A stretch of DNA of 64,000 bases, from positions 1-64,000 of the forward strand of contig SWBL01000080.1 of assembly GCA_024195585.1 (NCBI GenBank). Reading direction: 5' to 3'. Below are positions 42,282-53,005 of this stretch, piece after piece. The position numbers and the translations under genes were made by a program. Positions within the stretch are counted from its first letter, which is position 1, and each line of letters starts with the position of its first letter. The notes below the pieces were generated by a model that saw nothing but the letters and a program-made list of their open reading frames with translations, was not told where the DNA came from and searched no databases. This DNA comes from Aureobasidium sp. EXF-3400. Lineage: Eukaryota; Ascomycota; Dothideomycetes; Dothideales; Saccotheciaceae.

Positions 42282-42530
42282 CTGGAGCTAGCATGGCACT
42301 CCAATTATTCTCTTTCCTCATATCCCTGGAGGTAGCCTTTGGCACTTCAGTTTTTCTCTCTCTTCGTATCACTGGAGGTGGTCTTTGGCACCTCAGCTAT
42401 TTGCTTGTACCACTGGAGGTAGCCGTTGGCACTTCAGCTCTTGTTCGTTTCCTTGGGGGCGGAATCAAGCACTTCAGTTCATTCCTTTATCAATAGTACC
42501 GGGGGTAGCATAAGTACTTCAGTTTCTTCC
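42282..42530. repeat. About six degenerate tandem repeats of 41-46 bases
   Basis: Units begin near 42282, 42326, 42372, 42413, 42454 and 42500. Shared phrases are CTGGAGGTAGCC at the start and TTGGCACTTCAGT in the middle; the second half of each unit is pyrimidine-rich and variable. An 86-codon open frame spans them but changes phase from unit to unit, so the repeat is probably not coding. Confidence 0.75.
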
Positions 42531-42865
42531 GAGCCGAAGTACAGAGGTTTCAATTATCAGTTCTCCACTTCTCCTACGATTTTTTGAACAGCAATTGAAC
42601 CAGAGCCTTGTTTTGTCTGTGACTCCTAAAGTATAAGCATGCACATTGTGTGATCAACGTCCTATCAAGGTCCGATCAAGTAAGAAGATCTAAGGTCTCG
42701 AGTAGACATAATGCACGAAGGACAATGGTATAGACATGAAGTAAACGCAGCAGATCAAGTAGGTAGCACAGTAGTTTGCAGAGGCAGCTCTGGAAGACGA
42801 AATGCATCTCTCGTCTGTTAACAGCTAGCTAAGTGTCTTGTATGCCAGTGAGCCAAAGATCAAGA

Positions 42866-43051
42866 CAAGTCCTGTATAGCATGTCTGGTGGATACGGCGA
42901 ACATGGTATCAGACGCATGATCCAGATACTTCGAAACGAGCTGCAAACGAACATGGCATTCGTCGGTGCAAGCAACGTCCGAGAGATCGAGCGTAGCATG
43001 ACAAATACCAGGAAACTGGAAAGGATAATGGTGGGCTCTGTTAGGCTTTAG
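42866..43051 (+). pseudogene. 3' remnant of an FMN-dependent alpha-hydroxy-acid dehydrogenase gene
   Basis: The frame reads QVLYSMSGGYGEHGIRRMIQ then ILRNELQTNMAFVGASNV and REIERSM before a stop. This is the C-terminal end of FMN-dependent 2-hydroxy-acid dehydrogenases/oxidases (lactate or glycolate type), where a Gly-Arg-Pro segment precedes, then GxxGV-xxIxxxLxxELxxxMxxxG. No earlier part of such a gene, in particular none of the FMN-binding barrel or catalytic His-Arg region, is found upstream. Only about 60 of the usual 350-400 codons remain. It lies 460 bases upstream of the dehydratase gene. Confidence 0.6.
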
Positions 43052-43507
43052 ACGTAATCGAGGCATCCACGATAACATTCTGTGAATCAACAACACCCAC
43101 TGGGAGGAAAATCTCTATCATCTTCCCCAACCTACACCCCTAACTAAGGCACTGCTTTTCGTCACGAGTCTCGAATTATTTCCCGGAGTTATCAGGGGAT
43201 GTTTAGCATAGACGCTCTTTGAGAACATTCATTAAAAGGCGTCAAGTATTCCAGTATCGTGGCCAGTATTTACCGAGACCCGAAGTAGGCCATAATACAG
43301 TACTGGATCCCCCAGATGAACCCTTGGTACCCCCACGCTGATCTGCGGGGTTCTCGCAATTCACTCGCATTACCACAAAGCCTGATATCGGCTTCTGAAT
43401 GGATCCGATTATAATTCTTATAACTTGGAGCCAGAGAAGCTTCGTCTCTGGTACAAGTGCTGCACTTACAATCATCACCGCACCCGAAAACAGCAAGAGC
43501 GGTCGAT

Positions 43508-45228
43508 ATGGCGCCAGTCAAGCTTATAGAATACTTCAGAGTAAAGCCGCGATGGCTTTTCGTCAAGATCACCGACGAAGACGGCTTGGTAGGCTGGGGA
43601 GAGGGGACACTCGAGGGACATACTTTGGCTGTGGAAGGAGCATTGGACGAGATTATTGTTCGCTTGATTGGGCAGGAGGCCAAGTAAGTATCAATGAAAC
43701 TGTGCATAGAGTCTGCTGACACATATCAGCCGCATTGAGCACATCTGGCAGTTAGTAAGTTCAGATCTTCGGAGTTGAGTGACTACAAATTCTGATTATT
43801 GTGTGTTTTGCTCGTAGATTTGGAGACTTGGTGAGTCAAAGGATCAAGGCGCAAAAGCCTAGATTTACTCTGACCGAACATCCAGGTTTCTATCGAGGAG
43901 GACCCGTTTTCATGTCTGCTTTGTCTGGCGTTGACATTGCATTGTGGGATCTTAAAGGTTGTTGATCACTATTTCATGATGCAGCGACAACCTGTCCAGG
44001 CTGACTTTAATCATAGCACGTAGGTTAAACGTCCCACTCTACGAACTGCTGGGAGGCAAGGTTCGAGAGAAGTGTCAGGTCTACTGCTGGATCGGTGGCG
44101 ATAGACCTGCCGACATAGAGGATGCTGCGTAAGTGATGCTGCTGGCAGAAGCACTGATCCAAGTCTAATAGCCTTACAGCAAAGCAAGGAAAGAGCAAGG
44201 GTTGACTTGCGTAAAAATAAATGCTACGGAAGATATCGGGTGGCTCGACGATGCAGCGGTATTGGACGCAACCGTCGAACGCCTGAAGATTGTCAAGAAC
44301 CTCGGTCTGAACGCTGGTCTTGACTTCCATGGTCGACTACATCGTCCGATGGCTAAACAGCTGGCAAAAGCTCTGGAGCCATATCGACCACTCTTTATTG
44401 AAGTAAGTCGATCCCAAACACAGGTGGACAAAGGTGCTGATACGACTGTCGTTTTAGGAGCCAATTTTGTGAGACCCCCTATGCCAATTTACATGGATGA
44501 TACTAACCATATGATTGATAGGGTGGAACATCCTGAAGCTCTCAAGCAGCTATCAGCACAGACAAGCATCCCGATTGCCCTTGGAGAGCGCTTGTACCAT
44601 CGTTGGGACGCAAAGCCATTTTTCGAAGCTGGATTGATCGATATCCTCCAGCCTGATATCGCTCATGCTGGTGGTATATCAGAGACGAAGCGCCTGGCCA
44701 ATATGGCAGAAACGTACGATGTTGCCATGTAAGACGTACGCCATTGCTGTGCAAATGAGCAACTATGCTGACAATCCTTACTTAGTGCGCCACACTGCCC
44801 TTTGGGTCCGATTGCTTTTGTAAGTCTCATGCACGCGCTTGACAAGAAGTTGATTGCTCCGTAGCACCAAACTGACTCTTTCGAATTAGGCTGCATCACT
44901 CCACGTTGGGCTCTCTACGCCCAATTTTGTCATCCTAGAGATGTCTTTGGGCATGCATTACAACACAGAAGCTGGTGACATAGATCTCAATACGTACTTG
45001 AAAGACCAGTCGGTTTTTGCTATCGATGGTGGACATGTTGCGGCTCCCACCGGACCAGGATTGGGCATCGAAGTCGATGAGGAAATGATTCGGAGAATAT
45101 CGGCCGAGACTCAGCCATGGCCGCCAAAAGAGTTCTTTGGTCCTGATTCAGAGAATGGTAGAATCCGTAGCATTATACATACGGACAATGCAGTAGAATG
45201 GCGTTCTGTCTCGCTCATAACACCTTGA
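43508..45228 (+). CDS. D-galactonate-type dehydratase, enolase superfamily
   Basis: Ten exons: 43508-43683, 43730-43754, 43818-43830, 43886-43957, 44017-44128, 44180-44402, 44458-44468, 44522-44728, 44786-44819 and 44890-45228, giving 403 residues. Two exons are only 13 and 11 bases. The product matches the DgoD branch of the mandelate racemase group: [63 protein letters not shown] (metal Asp and catalytic His), [17 protein letters not shown] (metal Glu), IPIALGER (metal Glu), [14 protein letters not shown] and [10 protein letters not shown] (catalytic His). DgoD removes water from D-galactonate to give 2-keto-3-deoxygalactonate. The 11-base exon encodes part of EEPIL and is essential to the metal site, supporting the model. 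The exact aldonate is inferred. A matching aldolase gene lies 3 kb away. Confidence 0.92.
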
Positions 45229-45395
45229 TATTTGATTGTGTGAAAGCACGCCGTTTTAGCAATAGTAGTTTCGTCCACTAAAAGCTTTTATTGCCATTGG
45301 GTTTTCATTCAAGAAAGCCTCAAGAGAATCCGCGCTGTGCATTGCCATGGTATTTGTTAGTTGATCTCTGACCTCTGGAGCTGCTTCTGTCTTGT

Positions 45396-47992
45396 TTAAG
45401 CTCTGTTCAAGATCATGTTTGCACATGAGTCGAGTATTCTCGAGGCTTCCACTAGCAGCTCCCACTCAGCATGCGCAAAGTCTTGAGCCAGAAGCTTGCA
45501 CACTGCACCGCATCCTTGGACTGACATCTGGCTTGAGAGACTGTCGATTCCCGATTCGGCACACCTTCGAATGTAGCTGCAAGCAACATGTTGCGACAAG
45601 GCTCGGTCAGCTTCGAACGATCTTTGCGGTGTGATATGTGAGGACCCTGTATTCGAAGCGTACTGATAAGACCATATGGTCAACGCTGCCAAGTACAAGA
45701 CCCAAGGGCGATACGAGGACGGATCAGCACGGCAAGTATAATTTGTTGTCTTCATTTGTTCAGAAACTTGTCTCGCAATCCCCGAAGTCACACCTAAGAG
45801 AGTTTCATCAAGAAACTTGAAAGCGTGAGCGACAGCCAATCTAGCCGAGGAGGTTGTAGCCCAGTTCTGCATCCGTGTCGAACATCCAAGGTAATCTTTA
45901 TCGGTGATCTTGCGCCCTAGCAACCGCTTTGAACCTGCATAGACCTGAGCATCCAGGATATCTATATGTGAGGTGATATATGCCAATCGATAAAGAATTG
46001 TCGGATTGAATACCACGTCTCTGATGTTCTCGTGTTTCCGACTATGCACCTTCGACTTTTCAAGCGCCTTCTGAAAACTTCGGCACCAATGACTGTACGC
46101 ATTGAGAAGCAAAACTCTCCAGCGCTCTTGTTCCTGGGCTGATGGAATAGATTCCAAGAATTGTTGATTCCTTTCACGACGCCTGATATGCCAGCCAACA
46201 CTCAGTAGACCAGAACCTAGGATGATTCGCGCACCATGATTTGAATGTACATCGTGCCCATGGAGACATCTTCTCAAACTGTCGAGGAAGGGCTGTTGGC
46301 TGATACCGTGCATTAAGAACGTCTCCTCTAGTTTCCACACATCCTCAGGACTCCGAGCAGACCATATAGAATCATCGCACGGCAACGGAAGACGAACTTC
46401 GTATGGTAGAAGCGAACTCTCATGTCCGAAAGCTACGGCGTGCAAAGTATCCATATGTAGAGCTGCGAAGACAACACGGTGCCAGGACTCACTTCTTGCC
46501 CAGCGGCGCCACCAGCCGAGCTGTCTGGAGGTCCCGGTTGTTTGTTGTGAGGTCAATCCTGGCGAGGGACACCGTGTCGGAGGCTCTTCGTCTTCAGCAT
46601 GACCGACCATAGGACTGCCTCGCCGCAGCAACGCTAGCGTGGAGGCGTGGTGAATATATGCACGCTCATGGAGGCGACGAGTTGAGAACATCTTCTCGTA
46701 GAACTCGAGCAACAAGAGCACCTGAGCCACCCATAAAGTTATAGGAGGTTCGGCTTCAGGAAAGATCTCCCATCGAAGATTGATTGCTACGAGGTCGGCA
46801 AAGACGCGATAGTCGTTCCGCGTTCCGACAGGGTGTAAGCGCACTACTTGGCCTGCACCCAGCATGAGTATCGCGAGCAGAAGAAGCAGTTGGCAGTCGT
46901 CGTTTGAGAAAGTTTGCTGATGGATGACGGGCAGCTCAACCGCTACATACGACCAGAAGCTAGACAAGCAGTTCTCAAGAACGTTGATTGTCAAGTTTGG
47001 AAAATCTTTGCCATCGGCACTGAACAACAGATCTGTCTCTTCCGTAGCATTTGATATCTCTGGTGGTCGTTTCTTCAGGAGAAACGAACTGATACTGTGC
47101 ACAATCCTTGCTCTGCATTCGATAGAGACACGAAGATGGCTGTCCAAGTCGTGATCATCGGGGCTTTCACGTAATGCGTTAACTACTGGTGGCATGTTCA
47201 ATGAGTTTTCGATGGAAGCGTTGACGATAGTTTGGCTGGAGTCAACTTGCGAGAAGTCGTTCATTGGAGAGAAACAGTCGAGACTGAAATCCACATACGG
47301 CAGGTAACTCGAAAGATCGAAGTTCTGCTGTTGAGAGCCAGGACTATCGAACAACCAAGTCACGAAGTTCTCGTTGCCTTGCTGGGGAGAAACTGTTGCG
47401 ACTCCGGAATGATTTTCCAGTATTCCATTCTGCATCCAGCCTGGTATGTCTGTCTCCACATTCAGAGACACATTGTGACACGGATTCGCAGCGCCAATAT
47501 CATGTGTTTGAGGTTGTTCAGTCGTTATGGTTGTTGCAGCATCTTGTTGGAAGCACGGATTCACCTCGTCAGCAAGGTCTGCCATATCATTATTTGTGGT
47601 TTCGAAGACTGTTGCGCAAACATTCTGTTCTCTCGCTTTGGAGGCTTCGCCATGTCTGGCTTGATGCCTCATACAAAGGTCAAGACGCACAAAGGTTTGA
47701 CCACAGCCTTCAGTCTGGCAGTGAAACAATTGTTTCGGCTTGTCTGCAGCATGTTAGGAGGGCTCACACGGGTCTGTCCAATGTGACGCACGATTCAACT
47801 GATGACGTTGCAAATGCTCGGCTCGAGAGTAGATCTGGTATATCAGTAAATGATGTGATCAGTTGTGTGGTAGATTAATCACGCGAATACCTTTGTGCAA
47901 CCCTCATATTCACATCTGAATCTTTTCGGGGTGTTCTTTCGACTTGCCCTCTTACGCTTCTGCTGTGGTCCCGTAGGCTGTGGGCTGTCCAT
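45396..47992 (-). CDS. C2H2 zinc-finger transcription factor with fungal-specific TF domain
   Basis: Three exons, 47992-47891, 47834-47792 and 47743-45396, give 830 residues. A basic nuclear-localisation-like start (QKRKRASRKNTPKR) precedes two C2H2 fingers: FRCEYEGCTKIYSRAEHLQR then HQLNH, and FHCQTEGCGQTFVRLDLCMR then HQARH. The first finger is assembled only by splicing, which supports the exon model. A middle region without structure leads to the Fungal_trans domain (about 270-600; VIHQQTFSNDDCQLLLLLAI, AQVLLLLEFYEKMFSTRRLH, ESWHRVVFAALHMDTLHA). Proteins of this type are pathway regulators. It lies between the dehydratase and the aldolase and is convergent with the dehydratase, so it is a good candidate for local regulator of that cluster (inference). 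Confidence 0.9.
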
Positions 47993-48434
47993 CACGCACA
48001 CTGAGACGTTGGGCTAGATGCAAGAATGCAAGAGCCGGTCCGATTTGACCCCCAAGGTTGGGCAAGCAGATTGGTATTCCCGAGGTACGTTGACCCCGCA
48101 GGCAGGACGCGGAGGTGTTGGGGGCGTCTTGAGGGGGCGTCTTGGGGGACAATCCAGCATCAGGCTTGCAGATGGACGCGCTGTTGCTCCATTGTCGCGG
48201 GCGGGCAGGCGCCAGAATCATGTGTCCTCATATATACATGCTCAAGAAGATGAGATCTCTGGAGTAGATGCCTATGCGTGATGAGAACGGTGAGGAAGGA
48301 GCTTCGCCAAGGATTTGCCTGTCCCAATTCGCACGACGTTTCAAACAATCATCAGACTTGTCAAAGAATTGCTCTGCGCGAAGAAGACATCGAATTCAAA
48401 ACAGTTTATGTATTCAGTAGACAAGTTACGCCAT

Positions 48435-49468
48435 TTACAGCTTCTTCTGGAGACTTCGCTCGAGCTCGAGCAGCCGAGCAAATCCGACCGTCATCTCTGA
48501 TCGCACATCCGCCTCGGGCAATGCACATGGCGATCTTGGTTGTCCTCCGTAGCCACAAGCATCATTGAGCCCGACCTTGACAGCTACGAATCCACCTTTG
48601 ATTGCGACCCAGTCCGCTTCCGCCAGGACAGCTTGCATCTCGCGTGCTCGCTCAAGCTCGCCACCCTCATATGCTTGCATTGCTCGAACGTTCGTTACTG
48701 GCGCGAGGTTGCCCAGCCCTGCTATAACGCCAGCGCCTCCTACCGCTAGAGTCTGCAAGAGGAAGTCGGAAGATCCGCCAAAAGTCAGGAAATTCAGATT
48801 CTCGGTAGCAGCTACAACCCGAGCCAGCTTTCCCGTGTTGCCGCACGTGAATTTGACGCCTACGATCTTAGGGTGCTGTGCCAACTCGATGATTTGATCA
48901 GAGGTAATATCGAGGCCGCTTTGCACCGCTGGGAAGTTGTAAATCAGGATGGGGATCGGTGAGGCCTCAGCAACTTTTCGGTAGTGGTCAAGGAGAAGCT
49001 TTGATGATAGCAGCGCAGCGAAGTAACTTGGTGGTAAGACCAGAGCGGCGTCACCGCCAGCAGAAGCGGCATCCTTGCAGAGTTTTATTGCTTCTCTCGT
49101 GGATTGAGCTCCACACCCTACAATGAGTTTGACATCGTAACCCGAATCGTCAAGAGCTTGCCTGGTCGTCTGGGTAATGAGAACTCGCTCCTCGTGGCTG
49201 AGATGCGCGGCTTCTCCGTTCGAACCATGTGTGACTGTCAACGTTAGCACATGTTCGAGTTCGAGAACGCCAGCTGCTCACCTATGCCTTTTATGCCGCT
49301 GCTGGCCAGTCTCAAAGCATGCTTGCGCGTCGTCTCAACGTCTATTTCCTCGTCGTCTTTGAAGAAAGCCACGGTCGGAACGTAGATGCCTGCTTCCAGT
49401 TGTGCCCTGACCCCAGAGGCTGTACCAGACATAGTAGCATCGAAATCGTGCGTTGATGTTGGAGCCAT
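48435..49468 (-). CDS. DHDPS/NAL-family aldolase, probably 2-keto-3-deoxy sugar-acid aldolase
   Basis: Two exons, 49468-49282 and 49234-48435, give 328 residues. The family has a TIM barrel and a Schiff-base Lys. Visible: GIYVPTVAFFKDDEEIDVET at the N-terminus, substrate-carboxylate motif as THGSNGEAAHLSHEER, Tyr in IYNFPAVQSGLDI, Lys in KIVGVKFTCGNTGKL, and GGSSDFLLQTLAVGGAGVIA. In fungi, enzymes of this kind cleave 2-keto-3-deoxy-galactonate (GaaC type) or related acids to pyruvate and an aldehyde, which is the step after an aldonate dehydratase. The adjacent DgoD-type dehydratase supports that role over dihydrodipicolinate synthesis. The intron has GTGAGC donor, GCTAAC branch and ACAG acceptor. 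The exact stereochemistry of the substrate cannot be told. Confidence 0.88.
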
Positions 49469-49929
49469 GACGGTCGATGTGCTAACAATGACTCTCTGCA
49501 ATGATTAGGGATCTGGGGGAAGCGTAGTTTATAACTCGATAGCCTGAGGCTGTGACCCCCACTCCACACAGACGTTTTCGGCTCACTTCGGTGCACAGGT
49601 GGCCGTCTACCATCAAGGTACACCATGCACATACCGATACGAACGCCAAGATCGACTATACACTGTATGGCGGCTACCGAGCCAAGGGGATCGAGATGTC
49701 TTGCATAGGTAATGATAGAACCATGTCATGCGAGGTGTTGATGGTCAAGACCAATTTAAAAAACACCTTGGTGGCGAGCATCGCTTAAATTACCCAGACT
49801 GTGTACATTGTGTGGCAGAAATCCCTACGGCAATATCCTGGCATACGCAAACAGTTGGCTGTAGTCATGAGAACAGAGATGAAACAATCCAGCTGAAGTC
49901 TATCAAATCCCTGTCCACTATACTGGCGA
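49469..49929. other. Intergenic, no gene seen
   Basis: Promoter side of the aldolase and 3' flank of the SDR remnant. Short open frames only. Confidence 0.5.
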
Positions 49930-50222
49930 TTATCGACCCATCCAACCCCCATCCACCGTCAGGACTTCTCCAGACACGTACAAACTTGCTCGGCTGGCAA
50001 GATACACTATTGAGCCAGCAAAGTCTTCAGGCAAGCCCCATCGTCCAGCCGGAATGCGTTCCAAAATACTTGCTGCACGCTTTTCGTCCTTGATCAGAGC
50101 GTCGTTCATTTCAGCATGAATGTATCCCGGGGCGATCTGCACATTGTTAATACATCACTGTGTTGTGCTTTCAGTGCACTTACAGCATTGACGTTAATGC
50201 CGTGCGCGGCCCAGGAGTTTGA
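49930..50222 (-). pseudogene. 3' remnant of a KduD-like short-chain dehydrogenase
   Basis: Two exons remain, 50222-50184 and 50136-49930, joined by an intron with GTAAGT donor and GCAG acceptor. Together they read SNSWAAHGINVNA then [12 protein letters not shown] and end with [20 protein letters not shown] plus [13 protein letters not shown]. This is the last third of a KduD-like SDR (2-dehydro-3-deoxy-gluconate/gluconate oxidoreductase type), about 82 of some 255 codons. The Rossmann motif and the YxxxK active site are missing. Similarity stops at about 50222, where the MFS remnant on the other strand begins. Confidence 0.75.
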
Positions 50223-51410
50223 CCTGGGTTTTGTCGAAGCAGTTTTCTTTCCAGGAGCATTCTTCTACCTCTCTATGTTCTACAATAGGAAGCAGAGTAA
50301 GTTGTGTCAGAAGTCTGGCGCCTTGGACTCCTGCTAAGCAGTACAGTTGTCCTCCGTACTGCCATCCTCTATTCCGGATCACAGCTCGGCAATGCTTTTG
50401 GTACACTGCTGGCGATCGGTATATTGAAGCTCGACGGTCATCACGGTCTGGAAGGTTGGCGGTGGCTCTTCTTGATTGAAGGTGTGCTTACCATAGGCAT
50501 CGCACTCGTGTAAGCAAGCAAAAAGCCCTGGAGAAGTATCTTGCGATGATCTGACATCGTTGCAGTTTCGTGACATACCTTCCCAATTCCAACAAGAAAA
50601 TTTGGACATTCACGCAGCAGCAACTTGATTGGTTGAAGTGGAACTACGAGAGAGATCAGAAACAGCAGGACGAATCCGACGAGGTTACAGCAATGCAAGG
50701 CTTCCTGCTTGCAGTCAAAGATCCAAAGACCTGGCTTATGTGCAGCACTCTATACGCCACATACACTGCGGCTGCAGTAAACAACTTCTTCCCCACGGTT
50801 GTCGGAGGTCTGGGTTTTGGCAGAAACCTCACCTATGTGTTGACCGCGCCGCCTTTCATTCTCTGTGTAATCGTGATGCTATGCAATGGTTTTCATAGCG
50901 ACAAGGTCAGTATATACTGTCTTCCCTCCTCAACCAAACCGGCAACAACTAACCAGTGTCCAGATGGGAGAACGCTACTTGCACATCGCTCTGCCTCTGA
51001 TCATTACGGTTATTGCAAACATTATCGCGGTTAGCACACTCAACATTGGCGCTCGCTACTTCGCCATGTGTTTGCTGCCTTTGAGCTTCTACAGCTCTGC
51101 CATCTGCCAGCTCTCCTGGATCTCGGGCTCACTCTCACAACCAGCAGTCAAACGCGCAGCTTCAATCGCCATCATTAAAGCTATCTGCAACACGCCGAAC
51201 ATCTAGACGAGTTATTTATACTATGACTCTCCTCGATATGTGGCTGCGTTTTCGGTAAACCTGGGTGCTGCGGTTGTGGCATTTGCGAGTGCTACTGCTA
51301 CCTACTTCTATTTAAGGAAACAAAATCAGCTGATGGATCAGGAAAGGCCATTGGGCAGATCTGGACCTACGCCCGTGCAACAGGCAAATGGGTTCAGATA
51401 TATGTTGTAG
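50218..51410 (+). pseudogene. MFS transporter (anion:cation symporter type), 5'-truncated and with a nonsense codon
   Basis: Exons 50218-50296, 50347-50509, 50566-50905 and 50964-51410 can be joined in frame. The sequence begins FDLGFVEAVFFPGAFFYLSM, which is transmembrane helix 4 of allantoate/nicotinate-type (ACS) transporters, and continues with RTAILYSGSQLGNAFGTLLA, GWRWLFLIEGVLTI and GERYLHIALPLIITVIA. The first three helices are absent and the region upstream belongs to another gene. Near the end AICNTPNI is followed by TAG (51204-51206) where the family has Trp (NIWTSYLYY); the frame then continues TSYLYYDSPRYVAAFSVNLG to a stop at 51408. Both defects argue for a dead gene. In an intact state it might have imported the sugar acid of the cluster. 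Confidence 0.82.
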
Positions 51411-51447
51411 TGTATTGAGACGGATATTCTGCTTCGCTACGCCGATA

Positions 51448-52448
51448 TTACTTGCCAGTGCCATCAATCTCATATCTGCCATTGTTCCAATCTGCTTCGT
51501 ATGCGTTTTCCGTCGGCGCTTCACTCATGGGAGCGTTGTATGGATGTTGGGCCATGGGAGTGGTGGAGCTGGAGTTGGAGTATGGCTCGTGTGATTGCAT
51601 CGCTTGCATCTCTTTCTTCAAGGTCTTGACTTTTCTCGTCATCCAGAGTAATCCTGCTAGTGCGATTATGCAAACGACACCTAGAACAGCGCCAACAACT
51701 GCACCCACAACGGTCGTAGTGTTGGACGAGTTTGGTTCGCTGGACGAGGTCGCCGTGATGGTTGTTGTGACTGTCGATGTGGTTGCTGCATCGGTGGAGT
51801 TTGAGTCGTTCGAGATGGTCGAAGTGGTCGAGGTGCCAGGGATTACATTATCGATGAAGCGTCCGAGGTAGGAGGTTTGATCAGAGTCGAGCAGCATAGT
51901 GTCGTTGTTGCAGCAGTTTGATCGATCCGATGCCTCACGGCAACACCATCTATCCAGAGTGCAGGGAAGCACATTGTACGATTTCCATCCATTGGTCTCT
52001 TCAAATCAATCGTTAGAGGAAGCGGGATGCCTTCGCATGATTGATGTTTGCTTACTGGCCATAGGACATGCATAAGGGCAGGAACTGTCACTTCCGGTCG
52101 AATCTGTGCAGCCATTTCCATATATATAGCCGCTATAAGAGCTTTGTGTTGCATAACAGAGGCCTCCTTGGATACATATCTGTACCTGTTTAGTAGACTC
52201 ATTTCGAGATGGTTGTTGTCATGGTGAATTTACATCGGGTTGCCCTTTGTTGGCCGCCTATAGAGATTGTAAGTATGGTTGGCATGGTCGTCGAGACATG
52301 GAATACTCACACAGCACGCGCTCACTGCTGCGGTGGAATTGCAAGGCACAAAAGAGGCATCCGGGATAGCTGTGCCTTGAGTGTCGAAGCACCTTTTTTC
52401 TGCGTGTGCGACATATAACAGCGAAGAAATCAGGAGAAAGGAGCGCAT
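51448..52448 (-). CDS. Secretory-pathway Cys-rich protein with single C-terminal membrane helix
   Basis: Four exons, 52448-52311, 52257-52234 (24 bases), 52179-52056 and 51998-51448, give 278 residues. Signal peptide MRSFLLISSLLYVAHA. The ectodomain has many Cys in a pattern I know from fungal surface proteins: PDASFVPCNSTAAVSACC, PDICIQGGLCYATQ, GYIYGNGCTDSTGSDSSCPY and RWCCREASDRSNCCNN. A Ser/Thr-rich stretch follows (ATTSTVTTTITATSSS), then one membrane helix (VVGAVVGAVLGVVCIIALAG) and a short cytosolic tail with basic residues (RKVKTLKKE). The layout fits a type I plasma-membrane protein, possibly a sensor or adhesin, but no function is established. The 24-base exon restores CC-AANKGQPD-ICIQGG. 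The acceptor of intron 3 is AAG rather than CAG or TAG. Confidence 0.75.
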
Positions 52449-53005
52449 GCTGGAGGAGAGAAAGGAAGCGAGTAAAAAAGTACAAGGTGTAGAGAAAGGC
52501 GTGGAATGAATGAGAGGGACCTAAGGCGATGAAGGGTCATTGATATGTATGACTGGAGTGCTGACTAGAAGGGCTGAGTATATTGTTCTAGAGTGCTCAG
52601 CCTCTTGGCTGTAGTACAGCCATCTCGCTTGTTCTAAAAGTGGTGCGGATTGGCCATGTTATCTCTAAGAAGCACGCAGGTGCTCACGACCCGGCCAATG
52701 AAAAGCGCTTTGTATGCAGTACAGATGCTTGGCAGACCTTTCAGGATCCTACGGTCAAGAGCAATATCAAAGGATTGAAGCGATGGATGCTCGATATTAA
52801 TGAGATGAAGTGGCAGTCTCGGGGAAGGAACTTTCGCACGTGGTGGTGGCAGTTCCCAACAAGGGCGTTGAGAATGGCGCTAGGATCAAAAGCAAGGCTA
52901 GGCTAAACCTCCCGGACTGGGGTGTCGCATGATCTCAAGAGTCTGGACTTTATTTACTCGCAGTCGTCGAGCTCGTGAACCAAGCCTCTTCTCTCAGCCA
53001 ACACG
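52449..53005. other. Divergent promoter region, no gene seen
   Basis: Lies between the Cys-rich membrane protein gene and ALO1. A hairpin-forming stretch (GGCTGAGTATATTG to GTGCTCAGCC, 52572-52604) is present. An 88-codon open frame (52640-52906) has no family resemblance. Confidence 0.5.

Noticed and set aside
42236..42496. 86-codon frame across the tandem repeat
   Set aside because: Repeat units are not multiples of three in length, so the encoded sequence changes from unit to unit; no sign of coding selection.
52640..52906. 88-codon frame upstream of ALO1
   Set aside because: No resemblance to any family, no clear start context, and it lies in the promoter region.
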